Shown piece by piece: positions 22,853 to 34,899 of a stretch of 64,000 nucleotides of DNA (its first letter is position 1; each line of letters begins with the position of its first letter). Source of the DNA: Vitellaria paradoxa (lineage: Eukaryota > Streptophyta > Magnoliopsida > Ericales > Sapotaceae); the NCBI GenBank assembly GCA_019916065.1, contig CM034233.1, positions 17,692,436 through 17,756,435 on the forward strand. The letters are read 5' to 3'. A model generated the notes under the pieces. That model made no database searches. It saw nothing but the letters and a program-made list of their open reading frames with translations, and was not told the origin of the DNA. The position numbers were made by a program, and so were the translations under genes.

Positions 22853-23194
22853 TAGGGTAAAGTACAAAAAATGCCCTAACAGTTTACTCTCAGTATCACT
22901 TTAGTCCCACACGTTTCAATCGCAACAGTCAAATCCCTACACTTTCGGTCAAGCATCAATTCGGTCCTTCCATTAGTTAGTTAACCGTTAAAAACAACCG
23001 TTAGATTGAAAGTGACACTGAGGGTAAAATATAAATGAAATTACCATTTTATTCTCAGTCTAACGGTTAACTAACAGAAGGATCAAATTGATACTTGACC
23101 GAAAGTGTAGGAATTTAACTGTTGCAATTGAAACGTGTGGGACTAAAGTGATACCGAGAGTAAACTGTAGTAGTATTTTTAATACTTTACCCTA
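22853..23194. mobile_element. Foldback MITE with near-full-length inverted arms
   Basis: About 342 bp. The left arm starts tagggtaaagtac and reads on through tttactctcagtatcacttt, gtcccacacgtttcaat and cactttcggtcaag. The right arm contains the complements of these in reverse order and ends ctttaccctata. The arms are about 165 bp each with few mismatches, so the single strand would form a very long hairpin. AT-rich flanks share a possible 7-bp duplication, ATATAAT. The style matches Mutator-like MITEs, but that assignment is inference. Confidence 0.82.
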
Positions 23195-23845
23195 TATAAT
23201 ATTTTTATATATTTTTAATAATATTTTATTTATTATATTTTAAACTAAAATGGTGTAATTTTAATTTAATCGAGTCATTTGCGAGTCGATCTTGAGGTTA
23301 AATTTTTTTTTATTGATTCAAGCTTAAACGTTTATAAAAGTTCAAACTAAATTCGAGCACAGTATAAATAGGTTCAGCTGAACTTATTCAAGTTTGCCTT
23401 CAATCGGCTCAACTCATTTCCACACTTAACTGGGTGTAGTGATGTATTTAAATTCATATTTCTTTTATTTGGGTTTATATTAAGATATTTTAAAATTTAA
23501 TAAAAATTATAAAACAATTAATTTATCTTAGAATAGTATTATTCCATAAAAAAAAATAAAAGTAAAAAAATGTTACCAGAATGATATATTATATTTATGA
23601 GCTCATCATTTTAAAAATATAAATCTATAAATATACTTTTTATTAATTTTATGTTATTACTATATCATTTTGATATAAATTTTTGATAAAGTGTTCTAAT
23701 AAAATAATATATATATATATATATATTTCTTTTCAAAAATAAATTAAATCATGTTAATTTATATTAATGTAATCGTGTTTTATCATTTTTATATTGATTA
23801 CTGTCATCAGTATACAAATGCCACATTAATTAATGATAATGGGTT

Positions 23846-24297
23846 AAGGCTCTGTTTGGTTACAAGGAAAAAAAAAAAAAGCTAAAAGTAACGAAAAATG
23901 TGATTACGTTTTTTTTTTTTTTTTTTTTTTGGGTAATTTTTTTTTCGTCTTCTATGATTTTCTTTTCACTAAAATTTAATTTCACTTTTAAAAATTATAA
24001 TTTGTAGATATGTTAATCATATTCATAAAAAAATAAAATAAAAAATTACATCTGTTTAAGTAAAAGGCATCTCTTTTGGTAAAAAAATTAACAAAAAAAT
24101 TATTTTTTTTATTTTTTCTACCTTTTGCGTCTAAACAGACATGAATTTTTTTATTTTATTTTTTTATTGATACAATTAACATTCTTAAAAACTAGAGTTT
24201 AAAAAAAAATTAAAATTTAATGAAAAAAATCATATAAGAAAAAAAAAAGTTAAGTAAAAAAAAAGTTTTAAGTTTTTTTTTAACCAAACACAGCTTA
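23846..24297. mobile_element. MITE-like element with gtttggtt ends
   Basis: About 450 bp. It starts aaggctctgtttggttac and ends aaccaaacacagctt, which are inverted. The interior is mostly A/T runs. Non-coding. Confidence 0.55.
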
Positions 24298-24689
24298 AAT
24301 AGATCGAAGAACAGAAACGATTAAACGTACCAGTTTGTCACGTCTTTTTCAACCCAGCCAGTGATGTCACGTTCAATTAATTGTTGGACTTCTCATAACA
24401 TGGAGAAGAAGGATACGTACCAGAGGAAAACTAGTTACGCAAATGAGTGACTCAAAAGTCATGTTACAGTACAGTACTGAGGAGATAACAGAGAGGAAAG
24501 CACTTGGAAGCTCATCTTGACGATGGTGGAATGTTAGCAGACAACCCACCTGTCAAACAATTTCCAATTATCACATCCCTAAAAAGGCTTTTGAACGATA
24601 ACGACAAATGTACAGTGATCAACTCTTATAGGCTTACCTTTTTATATGTGATATATATCGAAAACTTTATGTATATATATATATAAACA

Positions 24690-24792
24690 TTTTTTTTTGA
24701 TTGGTAAGGGGAAGGAGAGAAGGCCCGGGAAATCGAATCGAGTGGGTGAGGAGGCGAAGGAATCGGTTATCACTCGGTCAAAGGCCATCCCC
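24690..24792 (-). mobile_element. tRNA-derived SINE (second)
   Basis: On the minus strand it reads GGGGATGGCCTTTGACCGAG (A-box-like), then ATTCGATTTCC (B-box-like), then CCTTACCAATC and an A run. This is the usual layout of plant SINEs. The target duplication is obscured by flanking (TA)n. Confidence 0.65.
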
Positions 24793-25664
24793 AATATATA
24801 TATATATATATCAAATTAGACTAGGTTAAAAGCAGATCTCCAAACCTACGTGACATAAATGGTGTGGGTACGAGGTCGACCCAGTGATGGAGAGAGACAT
24901 TTGAGTGATTAGAAGTTGAAAGAAAATTTTTTTATATTTTAAAAAGATCGAATAACGTTTTTATAAATTCTAAGACTAATATATTATATATACTAATATA
25001 AATACTCATAAATATATATATATCTAAGAAAATTTTTAAAATTTTAGACAAGATAACATAAATGATGGGAATATAAAGTCGACATAATTAAATACAGGAA
25101 TAAAAAGACAATAAGAAAATTTAATTTTTTAATTATTATAAATAAAAAAATATTTTAAAATAGAATTTCCAATAAAGTTCATCAATCAAAGTGAAATTTA
25201 TCCTACAAAATTAACAGCAAAATTAAAGGAGTGTCACGAGAGAAATGAAGGGAATCCCCAAAAAAAAAGGAAAAAAAAAAAAAAAAGAAATGATAAGCTG
25301 GAATCATAAAAGGAAACGTCTGCTATCTCTCGAATTGAAATGACTATTGGAAACATAAAATTCTTGTGGCTGTCTGCTATACATATATTTATCCAACCAA
25401 ACAAGGTTTCCGAAATGCCTAAAATTCCCAAACCATTTTGGACACTAGGACCCGTGGTTTGTGCAATGGTACGCAATATAAGAATTTGAAACTTAGAAAT
25501 GTAAATAAAGAAACGTGTGCTTCTAACACTCCAAAGATGCCTTTCGCACCTAACAAATGAAGCCAAGCAAGACGACAATTTTTGCTTAGTGAATAGGAAA
25601 CAAGTGTCCAATAAACTCAACAGATTATAAATTAACAAAATAAAAGCAGACAGCCAAAGCTTCT
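24793..25664. other. Gene-free AT-rich interval
   Basis: No coding or RNA gene signal. Frames on the minus strand at 25234-25677 have low-complexity F/L-rich ends and no domain. Confidence 0.45.
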
Positions 25665-25961
25665 TGATGCAGGACAAATTAATATTTCTTAGTTTCTTTT
25701 TGGATTTGTTTTATTTCTACTTTAATTAGGATTGAATTTTTTAATTCTTTTAGATTTGTATTATTCATATTTTAATTAGGATCAGATTTAGGATTAATTT
25801 TCCTATAAATATGACACTTTGTAAACAATTTTGATACAAAGTCAATTATTATTCGGTCTTTAAACTAATGTCTTAAGTTTTCTCTCAATTTTCTTAGTGG
25901 ATTCCAAGATTTTGGCTTCGTTGTTGAACAAGTCAATTTATCCTTAATTTGCGCTGCGTCA
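25665..25961 (+). repeat. 5' LTR of the non-autonomous element
   Basis: 297 bp, TG..CA ends. A TATA-like cctataaatatg lies near 25801-25812. Confidence 0.92.
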
Positions 25962-25963
25962 GG

Positions 25964-25975
25964 TGATATCAAAGT
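25964..25975 (+). promoter_or_regulatory. Primer-binding site
   Basis: TGATATCAAAGT, two bases after the LTR. It resembles the initiator-Met tRNA site TGGTATCAGAGT with two G-to-A type changes. Confidence 0.75.
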
Positions 25976-25992
25976 GAGTGTCTCCTAATCCG

Positions 25993-26538
25993 ATGGCTAA
26001 CCATAGCAGTAGTGGAGACGACCAATCTCGTGATATAGATCAGAGATTGTAGGTTATCTCAGCTCAAATCTAAGAACAGCAGTTAGCAATGCAAGCATTA
26101 GAATAGCGGATGGATGATCGATTTGATGAGATCAGTACACAGATGGCAACTCTATTGCGAATTGTCAGCGACAAGAATAGGAACGCAAGACTGAATCTAA
26201 CCGAGGGAGTTGCCCATGGGGAAGCAGTAGAGAGTTTCGCTCCTTTAAACCTTAGAAGACGAGTTGTGGCAGATCTTAATGATAGCGATGATGATGGAAG
26301 TGATTTAAGATTTGTGACGACTCAATCTAGAGGTAGGAGGTATGACAATCTTACGTATCATGCACCTCAACGTGATATATTTGTAAAAGATATTGAGGTA
26401 AAAGAAGTTTCTATTTTTATGGATACTGTATTTGAAGATAATTATAATTTAGATCAATTATTTTTGGAAGAAAGTAAAATTATAATTAGTTTTCAAGAGG
26501 AGGAGAGTAAAAATTCAAAAAATATTAGAAGTTGTTGA
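25993..26538 (+). pseudogene. Gag-like N-terminal stub
   Basis: Starts at ATG 25993 (MANHSSSGDD). It has three in-frame stops (TAG near 26048, TAA near 26069, TAG near 26104) before a longer open stretch from 26110. All three occur at positions reading CAG or CAA in a glutamine-rich context, so each is one C-to-T change. The continuing frame (MDDRFDEIST, then RRYDNLTYHAPQRD) resembles the N-terminus of gag in Ty3/gypsy-type plant elements. It then jumps to unrelated acidic sequence, which suggests a large internal deletion fused the gag start to a 3' segment. Confidence 0.65.
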
Positions 26539-26544
26539 TCTTTT

Positions 26545-26926
26545 TCATTATGAGCACTACAACTTAGATTTATTATTTAACGGTGAACAAGCTATTGGTT
26601 TCATCAATTTTCATACAGTGGAAGCCAAATATCAAAGTGCATTGAAATTTATTAATTTTGTTAGGATAGATAAATATTGTATTGAAAAAGTATGGGTTGA
26701 TACAACTAAAATTTTCAACTATAAAGAATCACTTGAAGAATTGTTTGCAGAAAACAAATCGCATGTAAAGAAGAAAATTATTCCCAGGTTGGAGATATAC
26801 AAACTTTTGTCCGCAACAAAAATTGCATTGAATATACTTGCTCATAATGGTTTTTCCTTTTTTTTAGATCTTACCTTAGATAACTCAAGAACGAGTTATT
26901 TTTTTAAGAGAGGGAGAATGATGTAG
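26545..26926 (+). pseudogene. 3' internal open segment of the non-autonomous element
   Basis: An open frame of about 100 codons ends at a TAG inside the start of the right LTR. The composition is lysine- and phenylalanine-rich and I do not recognise a domain. It may be the residue of an additional 3' ORF or of captured sequence. Confidence 0.4.
26905..26918 (+). promoter_or_regulatory. Polypurine tract of the non-autonomous element
   Basis: Purine-only AAGAGAGGGAGAA directly abutting the right LTR. Confidence 0.8.
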
Positions 26927-27227
26927 GATAAATTAATATTTTCTAGTTTCTTTTGGATTTGTTTTATTTTTACTTTAATTAGGGTTGGATTTCCTAATAT
27001 CTTTTAGATTTGTGTTATTCTTATTTTAATTAGGATTGGATTTAGAATTAATTTTTCTATAAGTAAGACACTTTGTAAATACTTTTGATACAAAATCAAT
27101 TAACAAATCAATTATTATTCATTCTTTAAACTAATGTCTTGAATTTTTTCTCAATTCTCTTAGTGAATTCCAAAATTTTGACTTCGTCGTTGAACAAGTC
27201 AATTTATTCTTATTTCACGCTACGTCA
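26919..27227 (+). repeat. 3' LTR of the non-autonomous element
   Basis: 309 bp, TG..CA, partner of 25665-25961. Confidence 0.92.
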
Positions 27228-29550
27228 CTTCTACAAAGGATGAGATTTCGGGGGCTCCCTGTCAGCTTGGGAACAAAGACTTATTACATATTTATGTTTT
27301 TTTTTTTTTAAATTAAAAAATATAAACACATCTAAATTAAAATTTAACGATTTTTTATTTTAATGCCATCGAATTGACGTAAACTTTTTACGCCGACCTT
27401 CCCTTTTTTCAAAAGATGATGGCAAGGGAGCCCGATTCCGCACGTATTCTTCCTACTCATATCATAGCCACCTTAAATCAATGTCAGCTGCTCCTGTTTG
27501 TTTGGATGGAAAATATTCTCTCTCCATTTTTGGCACCATTTTTGGCATTCTTTTCCAGGATTTTCTAGAGAATCTAGACAGCTTTCCTTCTTGTGATTTC
27601 ACAAACCTCAGCTTATCTTTATTCTCTTGGTAGGCTCAACAGTTCCAAGATGGGTTTGTAAACTCTGAACATTAAAACTTAGGTTGACTCCCAAACATAG
27701 TTCCGCATTAGTAGTCGATGTAAAGGTTTTTCATTATAATTTATAAATATAAAAACAACCTACTAGAAACGAATACTGTATTATATCATCTGAACTCATC
27801 CCGAAGGCACCTGTTTTGACGTAATCAAGCACAGGAAAGCTTTCACACGAGAAATTTACTGCAACCACCAACAAAAACACTTTGTATTTGTTTGTTAATC
27901 GTCTCCGTGGGCTCGTATTTGAACTGTTTGACATTTGGCTATGCTCCAAGGGAATTTGAATTGTTTTCCATCCGACGAATTAACATCAATTGGAAAGGTA
28001 TTACACAAATATAAACTACTGAGGCAGAAGCAATGAACCCCAGACACAATATAAAAAGAAATCAAACAATGTTTTTAGGAGAACATTTAGATTAGGCATC
28101 TGATAATGTCAAACATTACAACTATACTAAGAATGTATGAACACAACAAATCATCCTTGGGCTGCCGTCAATTTTTAAAGCAAAAGATTCTTAAATAAGA
28201 TCTTCCCCTTGGCGTCAAAATATTAATGGTCCACGTATATCTCAGTTTTTTGGAGTATATTCATAGTTACTGTTGCTTGGAGTGGGGCAGCAGGGCAAGC
28301 AAAATTTTCTTTCATGGTCCCTGCAATTCAGAAAGCCTTTCTAAGGAAAGAGAAACTCGCTGCAAACGTCATGTTGACTACAAATCATGAAATACTAACC
28401 AATGAATTGCTCAAAACACACATCCAGAGGCAGAACTTTACACGATGCTCTGATCTTTAACGTATAGGCCATGAATTCCTTGCAGTGAAATTATAACATT
28501 GTATCTTACCCCCCCCCCCAACCCCAAAAAAAAAATGAGGGTAAAAAAAAAAAGATTTTATGCTCAAGAGTAATGCTATACAGCCAGAAAACTTTACTAA
28601 CAAGAAGGCACCAGAAAAATGGGGCATGTCTGCGTGCAGTTGTTTTGAAAATATAACCCATTAAAGTATGCCTTTGTTGCACAATTACTATTGCCCCAAC
28701 ATTTTGATAAATATATTTTTTTGGTAGAATAGCAACTTCCTATGTTCAAATACCCCAGTGCATGTCCCAAAAAAATGTTATGTTAAAGTATCAGTGTAAA
28801 ATTCTTTATTTTGCAAACAATACCTTCCCCTTGAACCAAAATTTACAGATTTTGTGTCAAACATCCTGAAGGTTGTATATATTCTACCGTTGTGTTCAAA
28901 GACTAGATGTTTCAAAAAATTGATTCACAATAAACCATTGCAACCTCGTGTATCTTTCAGAGAAAGAAATCATTAAGAAACAAGACACCTGATATGGTTG
29001 CATTTCTTTTCTTTAGTTTTGAAGGCAAGCCTGTTTTGGTCTCTCAATTGATTCTGCTTTCTCGAATTCTTATTTTGCAAAATTCCCCTACTCTCAAGTA
29101 ACCACAATGTTCTTCTCCTCCTTGCTCTTTCATTCCTCAAGAACCAAACAACCTCTCCCATGTTCAAGAATCACTTTCGTTGGTGAGCTGCCATATATAT
29201 TTGGACTTTTCGTCAAGTCCTATTCCACAAAACAATAACCTTTGAAATTCCACAAGAATGATTTAAGACTACAGTGAGATAACTTCATTTCCTTAGATAA
29301 CAAAATGCCCATAGCAATGAGATAGCATAGTCTCACAAAAAGTGTTGCTATTGCCTAAAGAATCCAATGAGGCTGTCTTACGGGAAGACAATCCAAAACT
29401 AGTGAGCTTTGAGTTTTGAAGAAAATATTGAAGGACAAATGGCCACCTTTACATCTATAGGGATGTAGGAAAGCGCATAGTAGAAAAGGGGCATGGATGG
29501 AAAGAAACTCAAGCTCGTTGATTAAGAGTCTTCTTAAACGTGTTGATTCT

Positions 29551-29582
<32 letters not shown>

Positions 29583-30725
29583 AGACAAAACTAAGGCTAA
29601 GGCATCAACAATTATTGAATCTTCAAAAGAAACTCAAGCTCGTTGATTAAGAGTCTTCTTAAACATGTTGATTCTCAAAGAATACCAAGACTAAGGCATC
29701 AACAATGATTCAATATTCAAAAGAATATCCAATGTTGGAGAAGATTGAGACACAACCTTTAGTAATATTCAATACCCAAGCAAGTTGTAAAGCTTCCCTA
29801 CAGCAAAGCACTTATATGCATTTATATAGAAAACCTAGGAACCTAAACCTAACATGATTCTAATTGCAGAAATTAAACAGTTAAGTTGCTAAAAAAATAA
29901 CAAATTTGAGGTCAAATTTGGACACTCAACAAAAATGAAATACATGGATGGTTGGGCTGGACAGGAAATTCCAACCATCTAAGAATAATGTTGAGCATCG
30001 TCAATGGAAGAAGTCGCTGCCAACGAATGGGGTAAGAGTTTGGACAACCTGTGAGAAGAGAGAGAGAGAGAGAGAGAGGCTATGTCTATGGTGAAGGGTT
30101 GTACTAGTGCTATATGTTGTGGGGTTTATGTATTAAGGCATGTATAGGAGGGGAGTTAGGCTAAGCAACCCACTTGAGTTAGACCCCTAAGGGTTGGAGG
30201 TACATGGAACTACACGTAACAAGTCAAGCAATTTGATTACGGTTTTCAATAACAATAATCACTATCTACATGTGAAGAAAAAAAAAGCCAAAAGGGGGGA
30301 AATTAAAAAAAAAATATAAAATTTGAGGAATGAAGCCATAGCAATAAAGGAAACAAAAGCGGAAGGTACGAAACTAACTATGACCTAGGAATGCGTATAC
30401 TCGGGTTAAGCTAGTAAAAAAAGGTTGTTCCATTGATCATAATTATGAAGGCACAGCAATAATAACAATATGTATAATAATCTACTAATGCTTTTATAAC
30501 AACTCATAGATATAAAGATATGCATAATAATCTACTAACGCTTTGCTTTTATAACAACTCATAGACAATTTGAACTTCATATGACATTAGGCAAAAACAG
30601 ATAAATTAACAATGATGTACAACAATCTCAAACAATAAATCCAAGTTAATTACCAAAAAAAAAAAAAACAATAAATCCAAGTCATGCCAAAATTTCTAAA
30701 ATCAAATGCGAGTTAAGAGTAATAC
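27228..30725. other. Interval without a recognisable gene, downstream of the SAM pseudogene
   Basis: No domain found in any frame. It may contain the lost last exon or 3' untranslated region of the SAM-domain pseudogene, but the expected PRKKILLALL block is not seen. It contains a C9 run near 28511, an A run at 29552-29581, a tandem duplication at 29501-29735 and a (GA)n tract near 30059-30077. Confidence 0.45.
29501..29735. repeat. Tandem duplication, about 125 bp period
   Basis: Two units starting aaagaaactcaagctcgttg at 29501 and 29626. Both continue with attaagagtcttcttaaac and a later aaggcatcaacaat. The first unit contains a run of about 30 A that the second lacks, accounting for most of the length difference. 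Confidence 0.8.
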
Positions 30726-33700
30726 CATAGGTATTGGCAACTCTTTGAGGTCATTGTCTCCCATCTGCCTTAGCACAGTCATCCACCGATAGAATGCATC
30801 AAATTCAAGAGATTTGGCTTGGACAGAAAGAGGCACAAGAATTCCCTCATCTATACAAATTGCTTCAAATTCACCAGAATTCCAAGAGGGAGAGGAGGGA
30901 ATGGAATGTCCTTTAAATCATTTAAATTAAGCCCTAATAAATTGATAGAACAATACATTAACGTCGTTGGATTTTAACGCTGCACCCTGACCTGGTCCAG
31001 CACTATATAACTTAATGTAGAGGGTTGCAGATAATTGTAAGAACTGTGGATCTAAGTATAAGATATCGCTGCAGTGAACTCAGCATGATGCTTTAGACTT
31101 CCATGATTTTGTATCAAACAGCTCTACTAATTCTCTAAATTCTGATATCAGTTGAGCATCAACTGCAGTTTAGATAGGTGGAATTATCCAACTCTAGCTA
31201 AACAAATAGGAGGGTTGACCCAGAACCTTACAGATTCAAAATTTGCCAGTGGTCAACCTCAACCAAGGACGCCTAAGTGCATTGGTATAATCTTAAATAA
31301 ATGTATGTGTGTGTGTGCGCGTGAATGTGTATAAGAAATTACCCCCAAAAGAAAAACTAGATTGAACTTTGGAGCACGGTAACAGTCAAGGATATCTTGG
31401 ATAACAACAGTTGTTTGTTTTTGATGAATAAACAACAACAGTTTGTTACCACCGGGACAACAACCCATTCATTTTTTTTTTTTTCGGGGATTTGTAATGG
31501 AAGGAAAAAAAAAAAAAAAACTTGATTTAGGTTTTATCTGCCACAACAAAAATCTACTAAAGGCCACAGGTGTGTACTGATAGACATATATTCTATTGCT
31601 TTAAAATTTCCATATTTTTGCTTCATGTTGAATTTGCTTATTTGATGAATGAGCATGACTTTTATGCTTTATTATAAAACAGCAATAATGTAGAACTACT
31701 TATATGTTATGCATGTTCATTGCAAGATCACTCAGAAAGCATTAAAAGGTCACAACAGATATCGTGTACCTCCTCAGCCTTAAAATAGATGGCAAATTTT
31801 CCAAGCCCAATGAAAGCAAAAACTCATCCACTGTCAGGTGTTCATTGCCCTGCATAACATAGCAGACAACAAAAGAAGTATTGTCAGCGAATGAAAGTAA
31901 AGAACCAAAAAAAATGGAAATGACTGACATTGTAGGGACAAAAGGATTAGCAAGGGCAACAAGATGAAGCTTCATGCTATCAACAAATTGTGCAACAAGT
32001 AGCATATTGCATTTCCTTCACTTAAACTAAAGAAAGCATCAATGGGGGAGAAAAAACTAGGAAAAACAGCAGCCTCAGGCAACATGTAATTGAGACATGT
32101 TCAAAAAATAAAAAATGAAAGCAAAAAAAAAAAGATAATAATATAGAATATAGTTTGCTCATAACGCATAGCATAAAGTTCAGAGTCATAGAACCTACAG
32201 CTCACATCAGTTGTGGCCAAGTTGCAGATATACAATAATAGGGCAATAAGATAAGTGTACACAGAATTATGCACCTCAAGAAAATGTATGATACAAGTTC
32301 ACTCTTCCTCTTGCACAAGTTGAGAAAAACACAACAAGACATTTGATTATTCATAAAAAGTATATAAAAAATTAAGAGGCAATGAGCAAATATGCGATCA
32401 GAAGAATTAGTTATCCAACCAGTGTGCACCTGAAGCATTGAATTTCAGGATAAAACGATGGGAAAAAAAGAGGAAAAAAAAAAAACACATACAAGGCAAT
32501 TGAGATGTACTGTGTATGAACTTTTATGCGCAAAGCCACTTGGTTGACGAGGCGGGGCAGGCAGCGGGGCTACAGGCTTCACAGATGCAGCAACAAACTT
32601 TGGTCTTGCTATATAAGGTGCACTGCCTGAGGGTACACTGGGTTCAAGAGTATCTCTGCTCATATACGAGACTGTTCTAGCATCATCATATGTCCTAACT
32701 AACGACATTTTCACAATCTCTTCATCACTCCTTCGTGGTGAGAGATTCCTAGAAGCCTGCAAAACTTTAACGGGCGATCTCTGCCTTAACTGACCTAAAG
32801 TCCAAGGTGAATAAGAATTTCTCAGTGAGTCCATTTGGGGCAAAGCATCTGCACTTCTCGCAGAAAGAATTCACCCTAATGTGCTTGCTTCCTTTTGCTC
32901 AGGCACAAGATACCTAGAATCCGTTTGCTCAGGCATGTGCTGTTTGGTGCTGAGACTAGTTGCAGCAGGCCAAACTTCCCTAGACAGTGTATCACATAGG
33001 TCCACCCCATTCTGCCAGACATCATTTTGCACTCGCCTAATCACATCTTTTTGCATGAGTTTGAAGCGGAGATCATCTTTGTCAAGGCGTGCCATTTTAG
33101 TTATTCAAAGGCACCAAGATTAGTAATATGAAAATTAATTCAAAACTCAAATATATAATACTTTAGCAGCACATTTTTCAGTAAGCCTATTACCATCTAC
33201 ACCACTAGCACCGCTCACACTCAATCTACTACTATCGCCTCTTTGCCTGCAAAAAAAGAAGAGTTTAAACCCTATATGTCACTGTAATTATTCGTTTGTC
33301 AGAGGAACAGACATTCCTGGTAGCATTGTCTAGCTATGGAATCAGCACAAGATAGCATAACCATTCGAAAAAAAATCACTCTTAAATTATTATTTTGGGG
33401 AGCTCCTACGTCTTCCCTAACAACTTGGCCGAATTTTAATAAATACAACTGGTTACATGCTGCTAAATTTGTGCCTATTACAACCCAATTCTTAGGAACA
33501 AAAACAAATCAGAGGAAACACACCGTTTGTTATTGAGTCGGATTCCATTTAAATCATTTCCTATTCTATCTCTAACTGATTGTTTACTTCCAAGCGCCGG
33601 ATGAGTTTCAGAAAAACCACTATCTACCACCAACTGGTCCTGCCCTTTTCACCACCTGTAAATTAACGCCTCGAAAGAGTGAATGCGCACATCCCCACTT

Positions 33701-33931
33701 CACTACAGTCCTAGCATCAAAACGATGCAACAAAATAACACATCCCTCCAATCAAACACTGGGGCAAACGTTTGTCAACCTTAGTTTCATTTATCCCAAA
33801 CCAGCAATTGGAGCATGGCAGTGCCACGGATCATAAATTTAAAACTCTGACACCAGACAGGAGTAAGAACGACGCACCTGACCACTACAACCCAAGGTGA
33901 TTTTAACTAGAGACCTCGAAGCCTCAGCCAT
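30726..33931 (-). pseudogene. SAM-domain protein pseudogene, six exons
   Basis: A plant-specific protein family ending in a sterile alpha motif, a protein-interaction domain. Exons on the minus strand, by splice sites and family motifs: E1 33931-33878 (ATG, KITLGCSGQ); E2 33655-33524 (VVKRAG, then KQSVRDRIG and LNNKR); E3 33246-33194 (QRGDS); E4 33091-32511 (ARLDKDDLRFKLMQK through SSYT); E5 31849-31770 (LTVDEFLLSLG, then FAIYFKAEE); E6 30786-30726 (VLRQMGDNDLKEL). Lesions: a frameshift in E2; the E4 acceptor reads GG instead of AG; TGA at 32871-32873 in E4; E5 is 80 bp where 81 is needed, breaking the SAM helix region; E6 is 61 bp where 63 is needed, and its acceptor reads CG. The final exon is not found. 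Introns are retained, so it is a decayed duplicate or unitary pseudogene, not a retrocopy. Confidence 0.88.
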
Positions 33932-34349
33932 GTGAAGTCCGATTGGGCCCCAGAAGCTCCCAAAACCCTTGAGGTCAATCAATGAATCATTTGCAGGAAA
34001 ATGTCAAAGAGAATTTCATCGAGTGGTGAATCGATACCACAGAAACCAGATTGAATTGTTTTGGATTTGTCGTTACAAAATTCACAGATCATAGTTCCCT
34101 GAAAGTAAAGTTCATATTTTTCAAGAGGTGTGGTCAGTAAGAAAGGAAAGGAGTATCAACGCCAGACTGCTAGAGAAACTTTCGTAGATCAACCGAATCG
34201 GGCTGAGTGGTGCGTGCTGTTTGATTTGCGCTTAAAATTTATTCAAATTTAAAAATATAATTCAGAGTTGATTCTATAATAATTTAAGTAGAATCAAAGA
34301 ATCTTTTAATTATGTCCAACTTGAATGGCTAAACAAATTTACATTACAA
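33932..34349. other. Upstream region of the SAM pseudogene
   Basis: Would have held the promoter and 5' leader. No clear TATA box was identified and there is no coding signal. Confidence 0.4.
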
Positions 34350-34447
34350 GGATCCGTTTAGAGTAATAAAAAATAAAATAAAGTACAAGTTCATAATCAA
34401 ACAAAAAGTAATTAATTTTTAAAATTTTTTGTTACTTCAAACGGACT
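34350..34447. mobile_element. MITE, hAT-like family M1 copy 3 (short)
   Basis: About 98 bp, starting gatccgtttagagtaa and ending ttacttcaaacggactt. The ends are inverted and the interior is related to the reverse orientation of the M1 family. Confidence 0.55.
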
Positions 34448-34609
34448 TATATTTATTGAGTGAATTGTAATATTCTAATTTTTAACTAAAATTAAGTTGA
34501 TAATTTTTAAATTTAAAATCAAACCGAATTTTAACTAGAGCCTAGGTAACTTGACACAAGTGATTAGATTACTTTACTTTTTAATTCTTTTACTATTTTG
34601 TGCATTCTT

Positions 34610-34740
34610 AGGGTATATTTAAAGTGACAAAAAGTGAGATAAAATAAAATAATTTGTAAATTCATAATTTATACAATAAAATAAAAAATAAATAATTTTT
34701 AAAAATTTCCAACAATTTCTAATAAACTAAACGTGCCCTT
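34610..34740 (-). mobile_element. MITE, hAT-like family M1 copy 4
   Basis: Begins agggtatatttaaagtgacaa. The words aaaaagtgagataaa and aatttgtaaattcata are the reverse complement of the M1 core, so this copy is inverted relative to 20417-20566. Confidence 0.65.
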
Positions 34741-34899
34741 CGTGTAATCCAAAAATAAATGTACAATCCCAATTTGAGCCGATTTAGTTTGATTCAGAGT
34801 CATAAATATACCAAGGCAATAATAGTACTAAATTGATTTTATTGACAATTTCTAGATAAAAATTAAACCCAACTCTTAACAATACAATCAATTGGCCTG

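Larger units (their letters stand above)
25665..27227 (+). mobile_element. Non-autonomous LTR retrotransposon (gag-stub type)
   Basis: 1,563 bp with two LTRs of about 300 bp starting tgatg.agga and ending cg.gtca. The 5-bp target duplication is exact: CTTCT at 25660-25664 and 27228-27232. A primer-binding site, TGATATCAAAGT, follows the left LTR, and a purine tract, AAGAGAGGGAGAA, precedes the right LTR. No protease, RT, RNase H or integrase can be found in the 957-bp interior, so it must have moved with proteins from another element. The LTRs differ at roughly 12 percent of sites by eye, plus a 12-13-bp insertion in the right LTR. Confidence 0.93.
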
